A stretch of 64,000 nucleotides of DNA, taken from positions 23,889,922 to 23,953,921 of the forward strand of contig NC_053133.1 of assembly GCF_010015445.1 (NCBI RefSeq). The letters run 5' to 3'. The stretch comes from Perca fluviatilis. Its lineage: Eukaryota; Chordata; Actinopteri; Perciformes; Percidae. Position 1 is the first letter of the stretch, and each line of letters begins with the position of its first letter. The position numbers and the translations under genes were made by a program. This document shows positions 46,768 through 59,407 of this stretch, piece by piece. Under the pieces are notes generated by a model. It made no database searches, was not told where the DNA came from, and was given only the letters and a program-made list of their open reading frames with translations.

Positions 46768-46900
46768 CTGTCAGGTTGGCCTAGTGCTTTTGGAGACCAC
46801 ATTAAAACGAAAAGGTCACCAGTTCAATGACAGCAGCCGCCAATATGTCCATACCGTATACACTGGTGTGTTCTGCCCAAGTGTCCTTCAGTGTGTTAAG
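46768..46900 (+). mobile_element. Degenerate tRNA-derived SINE
   Basis: GTTGGCCTAGTGCTTTTGGAG resembles a tRNA A-box region, and GGTCACCAGTTCAATGACAGC a decayed B-box. GTGTCCTTCAGTGTGTTAAG at the end resembles the GTGTCCCTGAGCAAGACACT block of the SINE at 37385. The order and spacing fit an old SINE copy with substitutions. No target duplication was found. Confidence 0.42.
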
Positions 46901-48339
46901 TTTTCAGAAAGTTTTTTTGAGTTATTTTTCAAGAAGCCACATCTGCTCTGCAGAAGAAAAGGGGGAAGCTGACAAAAATAAGCAAAACTCAAATATTGTT
47001 TCTGTTGTGTAAGGAAACAAGGTCCCCAGTATGTGTCACTCAGGCAGTTTACATCCCAATTGCTGTTGTTCTCCCTCCTACAGTTTGTCATTTTCTATAG
47101 TTTCTAGTTCACGAAAACACAATTTATACCAATCTGCACCAATATAAAACCTAGAATGTTTTTTGGCATAGATATTGGTATATGTGAGTGATCCTGACAC
47201 CTATATCGTAATTTAGGAAACCGTTTTTTCCTAAGCTCCTTATGCACTAGAGATTGTAACCTTGACTCAACATTTGTTGAGGGGTTTATTCACATAAATA
47301 TTTTCAAGTTGAATTAACACAATGCCATTCATCTAACTGGAAGCCAAAACATTTTACTAGGGCTGGGGAAACTATTAATTTAAACTGTAATAGGCTGTTT
47401 CTTTACAATCGATGGACACACATACGAGTGCAACATTGCATTTTCACATTACCATGTCTTGCAAAGTCTGGCCTGTTCTGTCCAGAGTAAGGTCAATAGA
47501 AAAAAATATGAGTTTGGACACTAACACTCGATAAATAGTCAATCCACTTTTGAGCTTGAGTTACTCCTTTATAAGCTCATATAGGTCAGCGCGTCACAGC
47601 AATGCAATCAGTCATAGTCAAACCACATTTACTCTTAACAGAATAGTTCAACAATTATAACATATATGAAATATGTTCCATCTGCATCATTGCTGTGTGT
47701 TAGATAAGAAGACCAAGTTTACTCTTATGTCTGAACAGTAACACTATCAGCCATTTGTTAGCTTTGCCTTGCAATTTAAAAACTTGAAATAGGGGGAATG
47801 TGACACATGCAGGTCAGTGGCCAATAGCTCCCATGAACTTCACTTCATTTTATTTGTTGTGTCTTTGCCTTTGTTACTGGAGCACATATGGCCTATGACA
47901 GAGATACACTCAATAACATCACAGAAGAAAGCATAGGGATTGGATTAAATGCAGCGGACCTTGAGATGATCACTGCCCATGGCATCTACCCACTAACCTG
48001 GCGAGCCAGATGGTGTGTTACACAAAACCATCTGAGAAGCCGTCATTGGAAACTGTTTTGGAAAAGTGCAGACACTTTCAAAAACATACCTGGCAGGTGA
48101 TTGGATAAACCATTTGTCTATCACGTCCGCCATTGTTATTTTTGAACGAAAAGTCGCAATCATCACGCACCTAAACCACGCCTGTAGCAGCTACTAGCTC
48201 CTCAGTGGATGATTGGTTTGGTTCGCTGCATGCTGTTCAGACACAAAGACTTTTTTACTCAACTTTTACTTTTACTCAAACTTAGTCAAAGTTGATGGAC
48301 AATGTTTCCCTGATGTCTTTAATTGTTAAGATGCCAGCC
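46901..48339. other. No gene seen; possible repeat at 47345-47480 and 47995-48250
   Basis: TAGGGCTGGGGAAAC at 47358 resembles a hAT-type tip without a partner. ACCTGGCGAGCCAGATGG with AACCATCTGAGAAGCCG nearby forms an imperfect snap-back at 47997-48042, suggesting another MITE end. Neither boundary can be fixed. Confidence 0.35.
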
Positions 48340-48500
48340 ATATTAACTGCCCAGAGAATTCCCACTGTTTTTGTTGCTGCTGTTTACATTCCTCCTGTTG
48401 AAAATGCACGTTTTTTTTCTTTCTTGTGTAGCATAAAGGTACTACAACTGCAACTTGTTTGTTCAACCCTGTGCTGTATAATTACAATAAATCGTACTTA
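48340..48500 (+). pseudogene. Possible LINE endonuclease relic
   Basis: The frame contains RIPTVFVAAVYIPPVENA (48359-48410). VAVYIPP-like strings are characteristic of the endonuclease domain of fish LINEs and would follow directly after the PREF motif seen in the relic at 17732-17752. AATAAA at 48486-48491 near the end could be a retroposon tail. The match is short and no target duplication was found, so the call is tentative. Confidence 0.35.
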
Positions 48501-49595
48501 AACCTGGAAACAGCTAGCCTGTCTCTGTCTTAAGGTAACATCACAAAATGATTTTACACTTCCCTTTTTGTCAGGATAAACTAGAGAGATATAACACGTT
48601 AATAAGTGAGTATTACAGATAATGTTAGATGTATTTTGTTTCCTTCTGACGGATCCAGATTAGTTGTATTTCCAATCTTTATGCTAAAATAAACTAACTG
48701 GCTTTTGGCTGTCATTTTATTCTACACTGACAGATATATGAGAGTGACCCAGGTAGAGCTTGTGCCATGCTCTATTTCTAGTACGACCTGAGGACACATA
48801 TGATTTCTATATCTTCAGTTGAGACGGATAAAAGTAATGCAATTGAAGCAGTTACTGCGCAGAGATAATTAGCTCCACCGCACAGAATATCATTCCAGAC
48901 TTGGGATTTGCAGATGCAGAAAAAGGTAATTTTGCATCCATTTCCAGTGATCAAAAGGTATATGAGTCTGCTTTCCTATGAATGTATGTGGTATCTCATC
49001 ATGAGTTGTTTTGTTTATCTTTTACAGCAACTTAATTGCTGCCTGTGGAAACAGATGTCTCCGCACCTTTCATTATGAGAGGGCAGGCTGTGAGATCCAA
49101 CAATTCTGCTCCACAGGCAACCAGAACAGCACGTGAATTTCAATGCACACAAAAACAGAGACAGTGGTTCTATTAGATTAGCAACAAAACATTGGAAAAT
49201 AAAAAGTAGGAAAAAGAGCATCTTCTTTTAGTTCTAGGCTTGGTCAACAATTTACTTTCTTAGAGTGGGAAGCTTATTAAGAGTTTGTTCTTATATGTTG
49301 TATTTTTTTTTCTCAGTGTACTTTCTTTTATATATGCACTGGGGAAGATAAGTAGTCTCTGCTAAGAGTTTTAAACACTCAAACTCAGTGTACTGCATAA
49401 CTGTTATGGACAGAGATCTTTTTTCTATGTGCTCACTAAAGCCTGGAATGACATTCCACAGCAAATTAGAACAGCACATTAGAACTTTAACATCAATAAA
49501 ACTATTTAAATGAACATTTGCTCGCTATCTAATGGAGAGGTATACCTGTGACCATTGAGTCAGCTTTATGGCTTTGCCCTGTTGCTCATTCTCCT
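48501..49595. other. No gene seen
   Basis: AT-rich. The part at 49020-49150 has balanced composition and might be conserved noncoding sequence, but no decisive signal is visible. Confidence 0.45.
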
Positions 49596-51399
49596 GGGGC
49601 CTGTTTCACAAAACCAAGATAAGGGATTAAGCCAGGATTTCCCAGTTATCCTGGATGAATTAAGCCTTGATTCGGTTTCACAAAAGCGGAGGCACATAAA
49701 TCACCATGGAGATTTATTCTGTACAGCTAGCCTGCTCCTGACCAGGCTAACAGCCAGGATTTATTTAATCCTGGAGCCTTTTCTGATCACCCAGCAGTGG
49801 TTTTACCCTATTGTTATTATCAGCCTGGATTAAAATACAACAGGTGCATATTGCTGTTCATTTAACTACTAATATTATTTAAAGTTGTGACCATTATTTT
49901 TTTATTTATAATTATTCATGTGACAGTCATTGTTACTGTTATATTGCTGTATGAAGACTGCTGTTCATATTGTTGTTAGAAGTTTGATGAATATATTATG
50001 GCAGTTGTTGAGATAATTAGAAAAGGCTGATAACATTTCAAATGTGTTTTAAATGAAGTCTGTTACTAAGGGCAATACATACAATGCTGTACATTTCTAT
50101 AGTTGACCAATGCACCTTGAATTATTTTAGTTGATTAATTTTTTTTTTATTCTTTAACAATAAGGATCATGTTTGTTCTACTTCCATTTGCATTGTATTT
50201 GGCATTCTTAGCACACTATTTATGTTGTCCAGTAAACTGGGAGTATTGTACAATTTAAGAACATATCCTAATTGTACAATCCTCCCAAATGATAGTCTTA
50301 GTTCATTGGACCAGTAACTATCTAGTGATGTAGGCTACTGTACATTCATGGAACAACAGGGAAAGGACAGCTCAATGGTTTTTGACCTTATATATTGCTG
50401 GGGGGAAATAGCTGATGAATATACTCTGTTCCATTCATGTTTACAGTGTGCATGGAATTTATCACTTAATTATCTTCATAGTTTCTAGATTTTAGAGTCC
50501 AATTTCTTCAGTGTCTTTATTTTCTATGTCCATATATACAGGGAGCAAGGCATATAATATGTAGAGAAGGAAACTCGGCCTCTATAAAAAAAAAAAATGA
50601 AATGCGTGAAAAAGCGTGGCAGATAATAGCGGACAGACTGAATGATAGTCTAAAAATATACATTTATGAAATACTGCTCTTAACTGAAACCATTCAATGA
50701 GTCAGTTGTACACTTTGCATTAAAAGCGAGCAGTGGAAGTTAATATGACTTAGGAAACTTATATTTTAGCCCATGAGAGAGAAGGAGGAACAGAGTGAAA
50801 GAGATATTTACGCATCATATTCTGGCGTTGTAGAAAATTGATCTTCATTGTAAATTTCCTGAGTAACATTATCTTCTGCTTACTTTTAAGGCAAAGAGTA
50901 CAACTGTTAATTTGTTTAAATGATTAGTAGCCTAAACCTTGAATGGAATGATTATGACGGCTTCAATTCAGAGCAGTGGTCAGTTAATGTATATATTTAG
51001 GCTACAATTACGCATTCAGTCGGTCCATGATCGTCTGCCTCGCTTTCTCTCGCTTTTTCATTACAGCGGCCGTGTTTCTTTTCTTTTCATACAAATAATG
51101 TGTTTCACGTCATCATACTTCCACAAGAAGCTGCTGCTCACTCTGTATAAAGTATGTACAATGCGTATTCTCCATTTTGGCATCAGTAAATCTGTGATCG
51201 ACCTCGCGGTCTTTAGAGGAAAGCCGTGGACGCGCATCTATCTGATTTACTTCAGCCTGGCTCAACCTAATTGCTCCTCCTCAGCCTGACTCGGCCTTCG
51301 TGAAACGCACCAAGCCAGGCTGCACAGACTAGACTAAGTCAAGCCTCGCTTTATCGGTTATCCTGGATATATAAATTCTGCTTTTGTGAAACAGGCCCC
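49596..51399. mobile_element. DNA element, 1.8 kb, with GGGGCCTGTTTCACAAAA ends
   Basis: GGGGCCTGTTTCACAAAA (49596-49613) and TTTTGTGAAACAGGCCCC (51382-51399) are perfect 18-bp inverted repeats, and CT/AG extend the symmetry outward by two bases. CCAGGAT/ATCCTGG blocks and a second TTTCACAAAAGCGGAGG copy at 49677 form subterminal repeats. The ends resemble GAGGCCTGTACTACGAAGC of the Harbinger-like element at 43845, so a PIF/Harbinger or ISL2EU-like origin is plausible. Frames inside (49555-49833, 50939-51289) do not resemble a transposase, so it is non-autonomous. Confidence 0.78.
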
Positions 51400-51585
51400 A
51401 GAAGCATAAACAATCAATAGGAAAATACAGGAAACAGAAACATACAGGAAATATACAAAACAGGAAACATAAATATAAACAACCACAACAGTACCAACAT
51501 TTATAACTGCATCATTGGCAAACAGAATGGATAAATATTAGCCAAAGGTTTTTACAATATTCACACCATTGTTCCTTATTGGCTT

Positions 51586-51943
51586 TTAAAGCTTTGGTGC
51601 GTAACTTTTTGATATTAATGAACGTCCGTTACTTTCAAGCCACTGCCAAATGAGATGTTCCAACGCTAATTAAGATTATCAGCTCCACACAACTCTCTCT
51701 GTATTTCTCAGCATGGCTATGTTCAGAAGATTGTGTTGTCCGGAGACTTTCCCGCGCAGAAAATATAATTACCTCATCTGAAGAGTCCATCATGTTTTCT
51801 TAATCCTCCGTGTCTTCCTTGGCTATTAGCAACTGCGTGGAGAAGGGGTGGGGGCGCGTGCACGATCCCGGAAGGCTTGTATAATGTGGACTGTAGAATT
51901 CATTCATCATGGGGGCGACAGAAACTATGCACTATAGCTTTAA
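51586..51943 (-). mobile_element. TTAA-bounded MITE, copy A (minus)
   Basis: The left TTAAAGCTTTGGTGCGTAAC and the right end (TATGCACTATAGCTTTAA) are imperfect inverted copies, and TTAA stands at both extremities (51586-51589 and 51940-51943). Read on the minus strand it follows copy B: TTTCTGTCGCCCCCATGA, GCAACTGCGTGGAG-type sequence, a GATGGACTCTTCAGA block, GCTGAGAAATACAGAGAGAG and AACGGACGTTCATTAATAT. TTAA at both ends recalls piggyBac targeting, but the tips do not begin with CCC, so the superfamily is open. Confidence 0.72.
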
Positions 51944-53447
51944 CTGATAACATGTTTGTAAATTATGTGTAACACATTAATAAGACATTTAGTTATTACT
52001 TATGAACTCTTTATAAAGGCTCCCTTACTAGAAAGTGGTACCAAACTGTACCTGCCTTTAGTAAATTGATGCAGTCACCATTGAAAGTAGATGCCAGATT
52101 GAAATGCCCTCTCTATATCTATTATTTACTCACAACAGATAGAGCTTCACTGTGATGAGGCACATTTTAATGCTGCAGGCTTTTCTGATTCCAGTTGGTA
52201 CACTGTAAATAAAGGAATATCGAGTGGTGCCTGGGTTATTCTTATCCCCTAGTGAATGAACTATTCTTGCACTTATCTAAAAAGGTTTTTACATTTTCTA
52301 AACCTTAGGTATTCTTGCTGTTCTGTGTTACCCTGACTTGCACAGTACTTATTCTGGTTAACACATTTTGTGGGTCATCGTTGTCGATTCCTGATTAAAC
52401 ACGTTTTCCCTTTTTTGCATAATGCTGTTAGCACATTTCCCCCTCCTTTGCTGGTTTACTGTCAAAACAAGTCATCTGGGTTACCCCTTTATCAGCTCCC
52501 CACTCAGCACTGCTACAGATAAATCCCTCTTACTCTTTCACCATGCTGCTTATCACTTACTGTGCCATGATGTGGTCACAGCAAACACAGCAAAAAGAAG
52601 ATGAATCTGCTTCTCTGCGAAAGTCACTGCTGCAGATATGCATGAATTTTAAATTTACCTCTGAAGTAAGCTTATGTAAGCCTACTAGCAATAAAAAGTT
52701 GCCAAAGTGGATGGTTGCCATTTTCCCCCTTAACAGATTTTTGAGTTTAATGATGAGGCAGGAAATAAATTGAATGGAAGAATATTTCTAGTGACGAGAC
52801 ATTGGCAACTTTTAGAAAATCCAGTCTGAAATTATAGCAAAAGAAAAATAATCTTGAAGCGCTGTCGCCTGCATGCCAAACCAACATGCGTGTTGCGATA
52901 TAACCATAACCCTAAAGCCATGTTGGCCAATCAGAAGCCTGAAAAAAAGCTATTAACGGAAGGTAACCTACGCGCTTCGTAAAGCATTCTGATGCCTCTG
53001 TTCCTGTTTGCATGGTTAGAATCAGCACTATTATGGTCACTTCTGCCAATTGCATGAAATATTGCCTCATTTCGGACATTTGGGATGCCTCACAAAGGAG
53101 ATGACACCACACACCTTGATGTTACAAGCCAAAAACAATTTTACTGTTTCACCCTGTCTACACGTCAATACTGAAAATGGAGTTTCTGAAAATATTCACC
53201 CTGGAAAGAGTTTGCCAAAAGATAAGTTTTCAGTGATCTACGACACAGTTTGCATGTGGACAAAAGGCCAAAATGCATAGAAAAAGCTATGTTTAAAAAA
53301 AGAAAATATATGTCTATTTGTGGACTAGGCCTAAATTTCATTTGGGCATTATTTCTAACTGGAAAAAGTGGTGTAGCAGATATTTTGCCGAGGAACATTA
53401 ATTACAAGGGAAGCTTAACAGGGTGCCTTTTAAATTCAATCCACCCA
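51944..53447. other. No gene seen
   Basis: AT-rich DNA between the two oppositely oriented TTAA-bounded copies. Frames on both strands (up to 77 codons) have no family signature. Confidence 0.5.
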
Positions 53448-53889
53448 TTAAAGCTATAGTACATAGTTTCTGTCGCCCCCATGACGAATTCTAAGTAATG
53501 ACAAAAACACTGTCGCAGCGGTGATCGCGCACCAACCACACCCCTCCTCCACGCAGTTGCTAATAGCTTAACCCATCACATCAAGGAGTACGAAGTGGAT
53601 TAAAAAAAACAACATGATGGACTCTTCAGAAGAAGCAAATATCTTGTAATTGTTCTGTCCTCTTCGTCTCCAAAGCTGAATGCTCCTTTCTCAGTGGTGA
53701 CGTTAAACGCATCACTCGTGTGTCTGCGCCTCGAAAGTTGCCGGACTAAACCATTTTGTACACGTTGCCATGCTGAGAAATACAGAGAGAGCTGATAGTC
53801 TTAATTAGCTTTGCATCAACTCATTTGGCAATGGCTTGAATGTAACGGACGTTCATTAATATAGAAGAGTTTATGCGCTACAGATTTAA
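53448..53889 (+). mobile_element. TTAA-bounded MITE, copy B (plus)
   Basis: It starts TTAAAGCTATAGTACATAGT and ends ATGCGCTACAGATTTAA, with TTAA at 53448-53451 and 53886-53889. It contains the same ordered blocks as copy A on the other strand, with about 80 bp more in the middle (the 53650-53740 part is longer). It is non-coding. The two copies are about 1.5 kb apart and inverted with respect to each other. Confidence 0.72.
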
Positions 53890-56650
53890 ACAAATCTTAC
53901 CTGGGGTCTACTTGTAATCAATACATTTTGTGTAGTAGCTGTGCTGGGCCATATAATGTGCTCCTTCAGGACTGGAATTGTATTAAAAAGACAAAAATGT
54001 AATGCCATTCAAATTGGCTACTTTAAATATACAAAACACATGATTGGTAGATTTAATTATTTTAAAAGGTTATCTAACCTCCTTAAAGTTACCAGGACCT
54101 TGAAACTCTCCTCGTGACCTACTTAGCATTTTGCATCTAAGCTTCCCAGAGCAACTTTACTTCCATCTTCTGTATCTCTCTGGCAGACATTTGAATTGAA
54201 ATTGCCCTTTTTGCTACCAACGCCTGAAAACGGCATCTAACATGCTTCAGAGACTTTTGTATGAGCTATCTCACCTTGTGACAATCACATTGCCACCCAT
54301 GTGTATAATAGTTGTTTGGACATCATTTCAGAAAAATGGAGTTAACATACCCAAGCATGTATCACTATTGCTGATACAAGGTCAGACTTGTCAAAAATCT
54401 ATAAATACTCTATATCAGCATTGTAACACATCTGCGGGTTGGAAGCTTCAAAGACAAATGAAATGATGATACAGTTTGAGTACCTTATGTATGTAATACA
54501 TCCTACTCTATGTAAAAAAAAAAACTATAACTATATACCACACATCCTTCCTTGTTAAATTTAGCAAAAATAACAGCTGGGAGCCCTTTAAGAGCCCTTT
54601 ATCGGTTTGTGGACTGTATCATGCCTAATAACGTGCATGTGGGTGTGTGTGTGTGTGTCCTTAACAGAGCGCTACAATATGTTTGGATGATTTGAGGGCA
54701 CGAGGCATAAACGTGCGTTATAAATTTAGCCAGTGTCTTGGCCTTCCTTCTCCTCCTCGTCCCCCTGTCGACCAAGGCCAGGTCCCTGCTGATGGAGAGA
54801 GAGGGGTCAACTCTGGCAGCAGGAACAAAGTGGACTTGACAAGTGTGAAAGATTTAGTGCTGGGCATTTAGAGTGATCATCTTTTCCCCTTTGTCAGCAG
54901 GTAGAGAAATTTCTCCGCCCTTACTGTGTCCTTGATATGGGTTTGATGGCACAGGGGGAAATCCTGTCTCGGTGCATGTCTCCCCTCTGCTGTGATGTGA
55001 AGGCCAGACGGGTACATTGCCCTGTTAAAAACGGTTATTGCTCAAAGTGGGATGATTATTATTACCTTAAAGCCTCAGTTCTGACTTCCTGTCTGCCTGA
55101 ACTGCATTATACTGCTTCATATATAAGAATAACAGGAGGTCTTCCAGATCCATAGGGATGCTTTGACTTTAATCTGCAGATTGTTATCAATCTAAAAGCT
55201 ATTTCTGCCCTCTTAAAAGGAATTACCATGCTTTTGTTGTCAAGTTACATTTCAACGCTTTTCTTCTTATTTCATTTGCTCTCCTGCTCCACAACTCCCC
55301 TCTGTATTATATGGCTTACTTTTCCTGAAGAGCAGCAAATGTTACAGTTCAGTGGAATTGTGAGGCCCTTTTAAATCCCAGAGACTGTGCCTGATACATT
55401 TCAGTAAACTATGAAATTAAATATGGAACCTCCTGTGTGAATTGGATTTAAATATCCCTATTACTCCGGCAAATGAATAAAAAAAAAAAAAAAAAAGGAA
55501 GATTAACTTTTAAATGATGGTGAGAATCCTCCAGTGCTGCGGCTTCATAATTAGGTCATTAGTGCAAGTATGATGCTTTATAATCCTTCCCAGCGGCAAG
55601 CATGATACCACAGATCCATATCACCCTGCTATCGACACTACAGAGATGCAACTATTGCTTTTCTTCAGGATCTCTCCTGGACAGTGAGAACAAACGATAA
55701 TAAGCCATAAATCCACCTCAGTTACGTGCCAAGTGCTTTGATGTGATGGATTTACATCAGGTAAGTTCAGGTGAATGTTGAGCAGTCTTTGTGATAGGCG
55801 CTGCTTGGCTCATAGAGCCCTGTAGCTTTATTTTTCACCCAATTATCATTCAAATTGTTCCGCCACTTTTTTTGGGGATTTACTTTTCTTCGGATTCTGA
55901 CTTTATCCCAAAGTGTATACGTTTAAATTACCAACATTGTATAATGTTCTTTTCTTGTGGAAAAAGTTTCTGAGCTTTTCCTACCAAAGTGGATGCAAAA
56001 ACATTTTGTCAACAACAAATGCATATGCCCAGAGCAGGTTTTAACTTCACTTTTAGTCCTTATCCTTTTAAAGTTTTGCAGAGCATGAGCATACATACAT
56101 TTAATTTTGCCTAGCATTTTCACCTGAGACACGCACCTTCATTTTACAATACGAATGAATAATATGAAGCTCTCAGAATGAATAAACTCAAATATAAACT
56201 TTACTTTCATGACTGCACAGTCAAATCTGCTTTAACTTCTAGTTTTCATTTATCATTTGAGATACCAGGTGTGAGGCCTAAACACGCTGCTTATTTGGAC
56301 TTCCATTTGAGAGAGATTTAAAACTTGAAATTTGGCAACAAAACAACTACAAGAAACTCACATCTGGAGTCAGAAGTCTTGATTGCTCTTATGATTGTCA
56401 TTAGCAACTCCAGATTCTTCTTTCCCCCTCAGAGGTGTCCTTATGGTTTTAGCTATTTATTTGATGGATTGATTTAGCGAACAGATTTGTGAACGAAATG
56501 TCGTAGAATGCGTGCTAACTTACTGGAACAACACCAAAACCATCATGTGATTGTACACGCACTTGTGGAACTACCAAAGCAATTAGTAACAAAACTATGA
56601 CAGAAGGACATTTTCATTTGTCGCTCCTGTATCTCATTTGTGAGTGTTGC
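53890..56650. other. No gene seen
   Basis: Includes poly-A tracts (54512-54523, 55480-55497) and a short TG run (54642-54658). A GC-richer frame at 54683-54871 has no recognisable domain. The block 54600-54870 could be conserved noncoding or an exon of an unknown transcript, but no splice signals stand out. Confidence 0.45.
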
Positions 56651-56808
56651 CAGGGGTGTCGGACTAGGGGGAAAAAGGGGACTGAGTACCCAGGGGCCCT
56701 CATGTGAGGAGGGCCCAAAAAGATGCCAGAATGAATAGCTGTGGATACGGGGAGGGGCCCATAGAAAATGCCTTTCTACAGGGACCAGAATTTTGTTCTA
56801 CGCCCCTG
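56651..56808. mobile_element. 158-bp hAT MITE with 8-bp TSD
   Basis: CAGGGGTGT at the left is mirrored by ACGCCCCTG at the right with one mismatch. The flanks AGTGTTGC (56643-56650) and ACTGTTGC (56809-56816) are an 8-bp duplication differing at one base. Internal GGGCCC-rich blocks are present (GGGGCCCTC, GAGGGCCC, GGGGCCC). It is a minimal deletion derivative with no coding sequence. Confidence 0.85.
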
Positions 56809-56816
56809 ACTGTTGC

Positions 56817-57089
56817 AAAGCAGATGAAAATCCATTGGGAGAGGGGACACATTTGTGCAGTTTAGTTTATACCAAACCCAACAGAAAAGTCAATAAAACC
56901 ATATCCATGGAACCCTGTGGTCAAATGCTAAAAGGAAGCTTGTTGTAAATTAAAAGTTACACATGATTCTGTCACTGGATAATCCTAGAACCTTTAACCC
57001 TCAAACAGGGTTCTGGAAGCTAAGGTTTTGAATCCACCTTTCCTTCTCTACATATACTATACATTTCGTGCTAAGCAGAAGGTCTTGTC
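56817..57089. other. No gene seen
   Basis: AT-rich spacer between two repeats. Confidence 0.5.
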
Positions 57090-57620
57090 CAGTGGCCTAA
57101 CGAGCCAACACCGGGCCCCTATGCAGGATTATCAAGACGGGCTCCCCTACTACAGCACGTGATGACGGTGCAATGTCCACGAGTAGGCTACCATGAATAG
57201 GACAGGATAGGATCATAGAGACACAGCATATAAGAGATGAGATGACTGACAAAATCAGGAGTAGCCTATGCACACCACAACAACAACAACAACAAAAACA
57301 CTGGTGAATGCGCACCATAACACAGGATTTCGCGGCCTTTTTTGAGATTGTTGTGGCCCAAAATGCCTGATTTCACGGGAGCTTTTGTAAAGAATTGCAA
57401 TAAAAGTTGCAATGTCTTTTGTATGTTTGTTGCAATGAAGGTGCAGAAGACAGTGACATTTTTTTGTATAGTTCTTTAAAAATAAAAAGGAAACTTGTTT
57501 TGGGGAGAATAATAATTATTACTATTAATGAATTACTCTGGGCTGAGATTTCCTAGGAACCTTACCAAAAAGGCTCAGGATGCTGCAAATGTTGGTATAA
57601 TATGAAAATGACTGGTGGAT
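57090..57620 (+). repeat. Probable hAT-like fragment and adjoining dispersed repeat
   Basis: CAGTGGCCTAACGAGCC at 57090 resembles a vertebrate hAT tip (CAGTGGCGTAAC). GGGCCCC follows, and an (ACA)n run lies at 57280-57299. No inverted right end was found. From about 57340, AAAATGCCTGATTTCACGGG and GAATTGCAATAAAAGTTGC look like a second dispersed fish repeat. Boundaries and families are uncertain. Confidence 0.33.
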
Positions 57621-58836
57621 TTAAGACAAAAAATTATAATTTATTGAATTAATCAAATATGAACATATATGTCACTGTCAGGGGCTTGTTGATCTTTACA
57701 TTGTTAGTTAATGTCCTAACCTGGCCTGGCCTGGGACACACATTCAAAGTTTGATAAAGTATTTATTGGACTTTACCTTATCATTGCACTTACAATAACG
57801 AGCGTAGCTGTCCTCAATTTATGTCATTGTGTCGTCTCATCTGCGTTTTTTCCTGCATCCGCTTACCCTGCTTACCGATAGTTACGCGTCTGGTCTTGTC
57901 AGCCCAAGCAGCAATCCCTGTGTTCACCTTATGAGCCTTATTGCGTTTGCTTGTCCAAACAGTCTGCCAGAACTGGAAAACTCTTGCACATCACGGTTCC
58001 CACAGGCCCTGAAGAAAGACTCAGACATATCCATCACATAAAACATAATGAACAGGCAGGGTTTTGACCATGATAATGCTGTACAAATCTCCTCAGTGAT
58101 GCAACAATATCATGTATTTAATACAAGTGAATAACGGGCTTCCCTGCCAGGCCAGCTAACATTCCGGCTTGTATTATGCCATCACAAAAATGTTTGTCTA
58201 TGCAACCATCCTAGTCTCTGTATCATACAAACGGCTCCCGCGTGCACCTCCTCATAAACCCATAACATGCAAATGCCCGCATGAGGGATGAGCAGTCCAA
58301 CATCTCCTCCCTTACCTCTTCATGTGGAGGTTAAAATGCATATTGCCATCCTTGACCTCCTAATATTCACACGCATGAAGGACAGCTTGTAAAGTGATGC
58401 CTCTCTTGCCAGCATTCTGCAGAGGTGGACCTAGAGAGCAAATCACATATCCCCTAAGCCAAAGTCAAAGCCAGCAGCAAGGCTGTCTTGATTGACAACA
58501 ACCTTTAAATTGGCCTGAAGATTTCCTCCTGACCACTTCCAGGGGAGGCTTCAGAAGTAGATGGCCTTCAATCTCCTCATGATAGGAATTTATTGCTGAC
58601 GCACATGCTTGATAGAATGTGCCATTTCCCTTTGCAGCAGAAGAGAGTTTGGAACCATTTCAGCAACTCAACTCAACAGAAGCCCAACGTTTTAGTTTTA
58701 AAATTATTTATGGGGCGTACAGGTATTAGCGACATGGGCTGTCTGCGCAACAGCTGCAGACACACATGCACTGCAAACTTTAAATAATCTAGACATTACC
58801 CTGCGAAGCTGTACGAAAGAACCCAAATGTGTACGC
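57621..58836. other. No gene seen
   Basis: Mixed composition. Frames at 57829-58041 and 58593-58787 have no recognisable domain. Confidence 0.45.
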
Positions 58837-59210
58837 TAGGGATGCACCAAATCCAGGATTTGGGATCGGATTCGGTCGAACATGTAAGGGTTTCGGGGAC
58901 AAGTCGGCATTGCCCAACCCGCAATGCCAACCTGTCCCGCGACGGAAAGGACCCCAAACAACACCGCCATTGCCAAAACACCTGCGCATGAAACATCCGA
59001 AAGAATACGAGCCGCGCATGGAGGAATCCACAGACAGCAGCCAAAACGCAGCAACCCCAGGTACGGCAAAGGAAGGACAGTCACAGCTAAAAACTTGTGT
59101 TACCCAGACAGCGCCTCTCCCGGGCTGTCAGCTGTTCTCTCGGCAAATGAGTGTCCCTACAGTGGGAGCAACCGAACGGCTGGCTGCTGCTCGGTAGCTA
59201 ACGTTAGCTT
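58837..59210 (+). pseudogene. hAT transposon 5' fragment with a BED zinc-finger remnant
   Basis: TAGGGATGCACCAAATCC at 58837 resembles a hAT terminal sequence and is followed by GGATTTGGGATCGGATTCGG. The plus-strand frame that covers it contains KHLRMKHPKEYEP around 58979-59017. The HxxxxH spacing with PKEY after it is the second half of a BED-type zinc finger, the DNA-binding domain at the N-terminus of many hAT transposases. The first, Cys-containing half is eroded. No catalytic RNase-H part and no right end follow, so this is a truncated relic. Overlapping minus-strand frames are shadows. Confidence 0.6.
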
Positions 59211-59407
59211 TCTAATCTCACCCACCCAACATGCCTTCATCATACACTGGTTAGCGAAAATTTGCCAAACAAAATTGTCACTCATCTGGCAATAGCGATG
59301 TGCTTTCCTACGATGTGAAAAGAGCGTGTGAATTCAACATCAATTTGTTACATATAACTATTTTAGAGGCTGTGGACATTGTTTACTTCATTAATGTGTT
59401 TACTGTG
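59211..59407. other. No gene seen
   Basis: Short AT-rich stretch between two repeats. Confidence 0.5.

Noticed and set aside
49555..49833. 92-codon frame at the start of the 49596 element
   Set aside because: It begins outside the element, crosses the terminal repeat and shows no transposase motif.
58789..59084. Three overlapping minus-strand frames of about 80 codons
   Set aside because: Antisense of the hAT BED fragment, with no independent protein signature.
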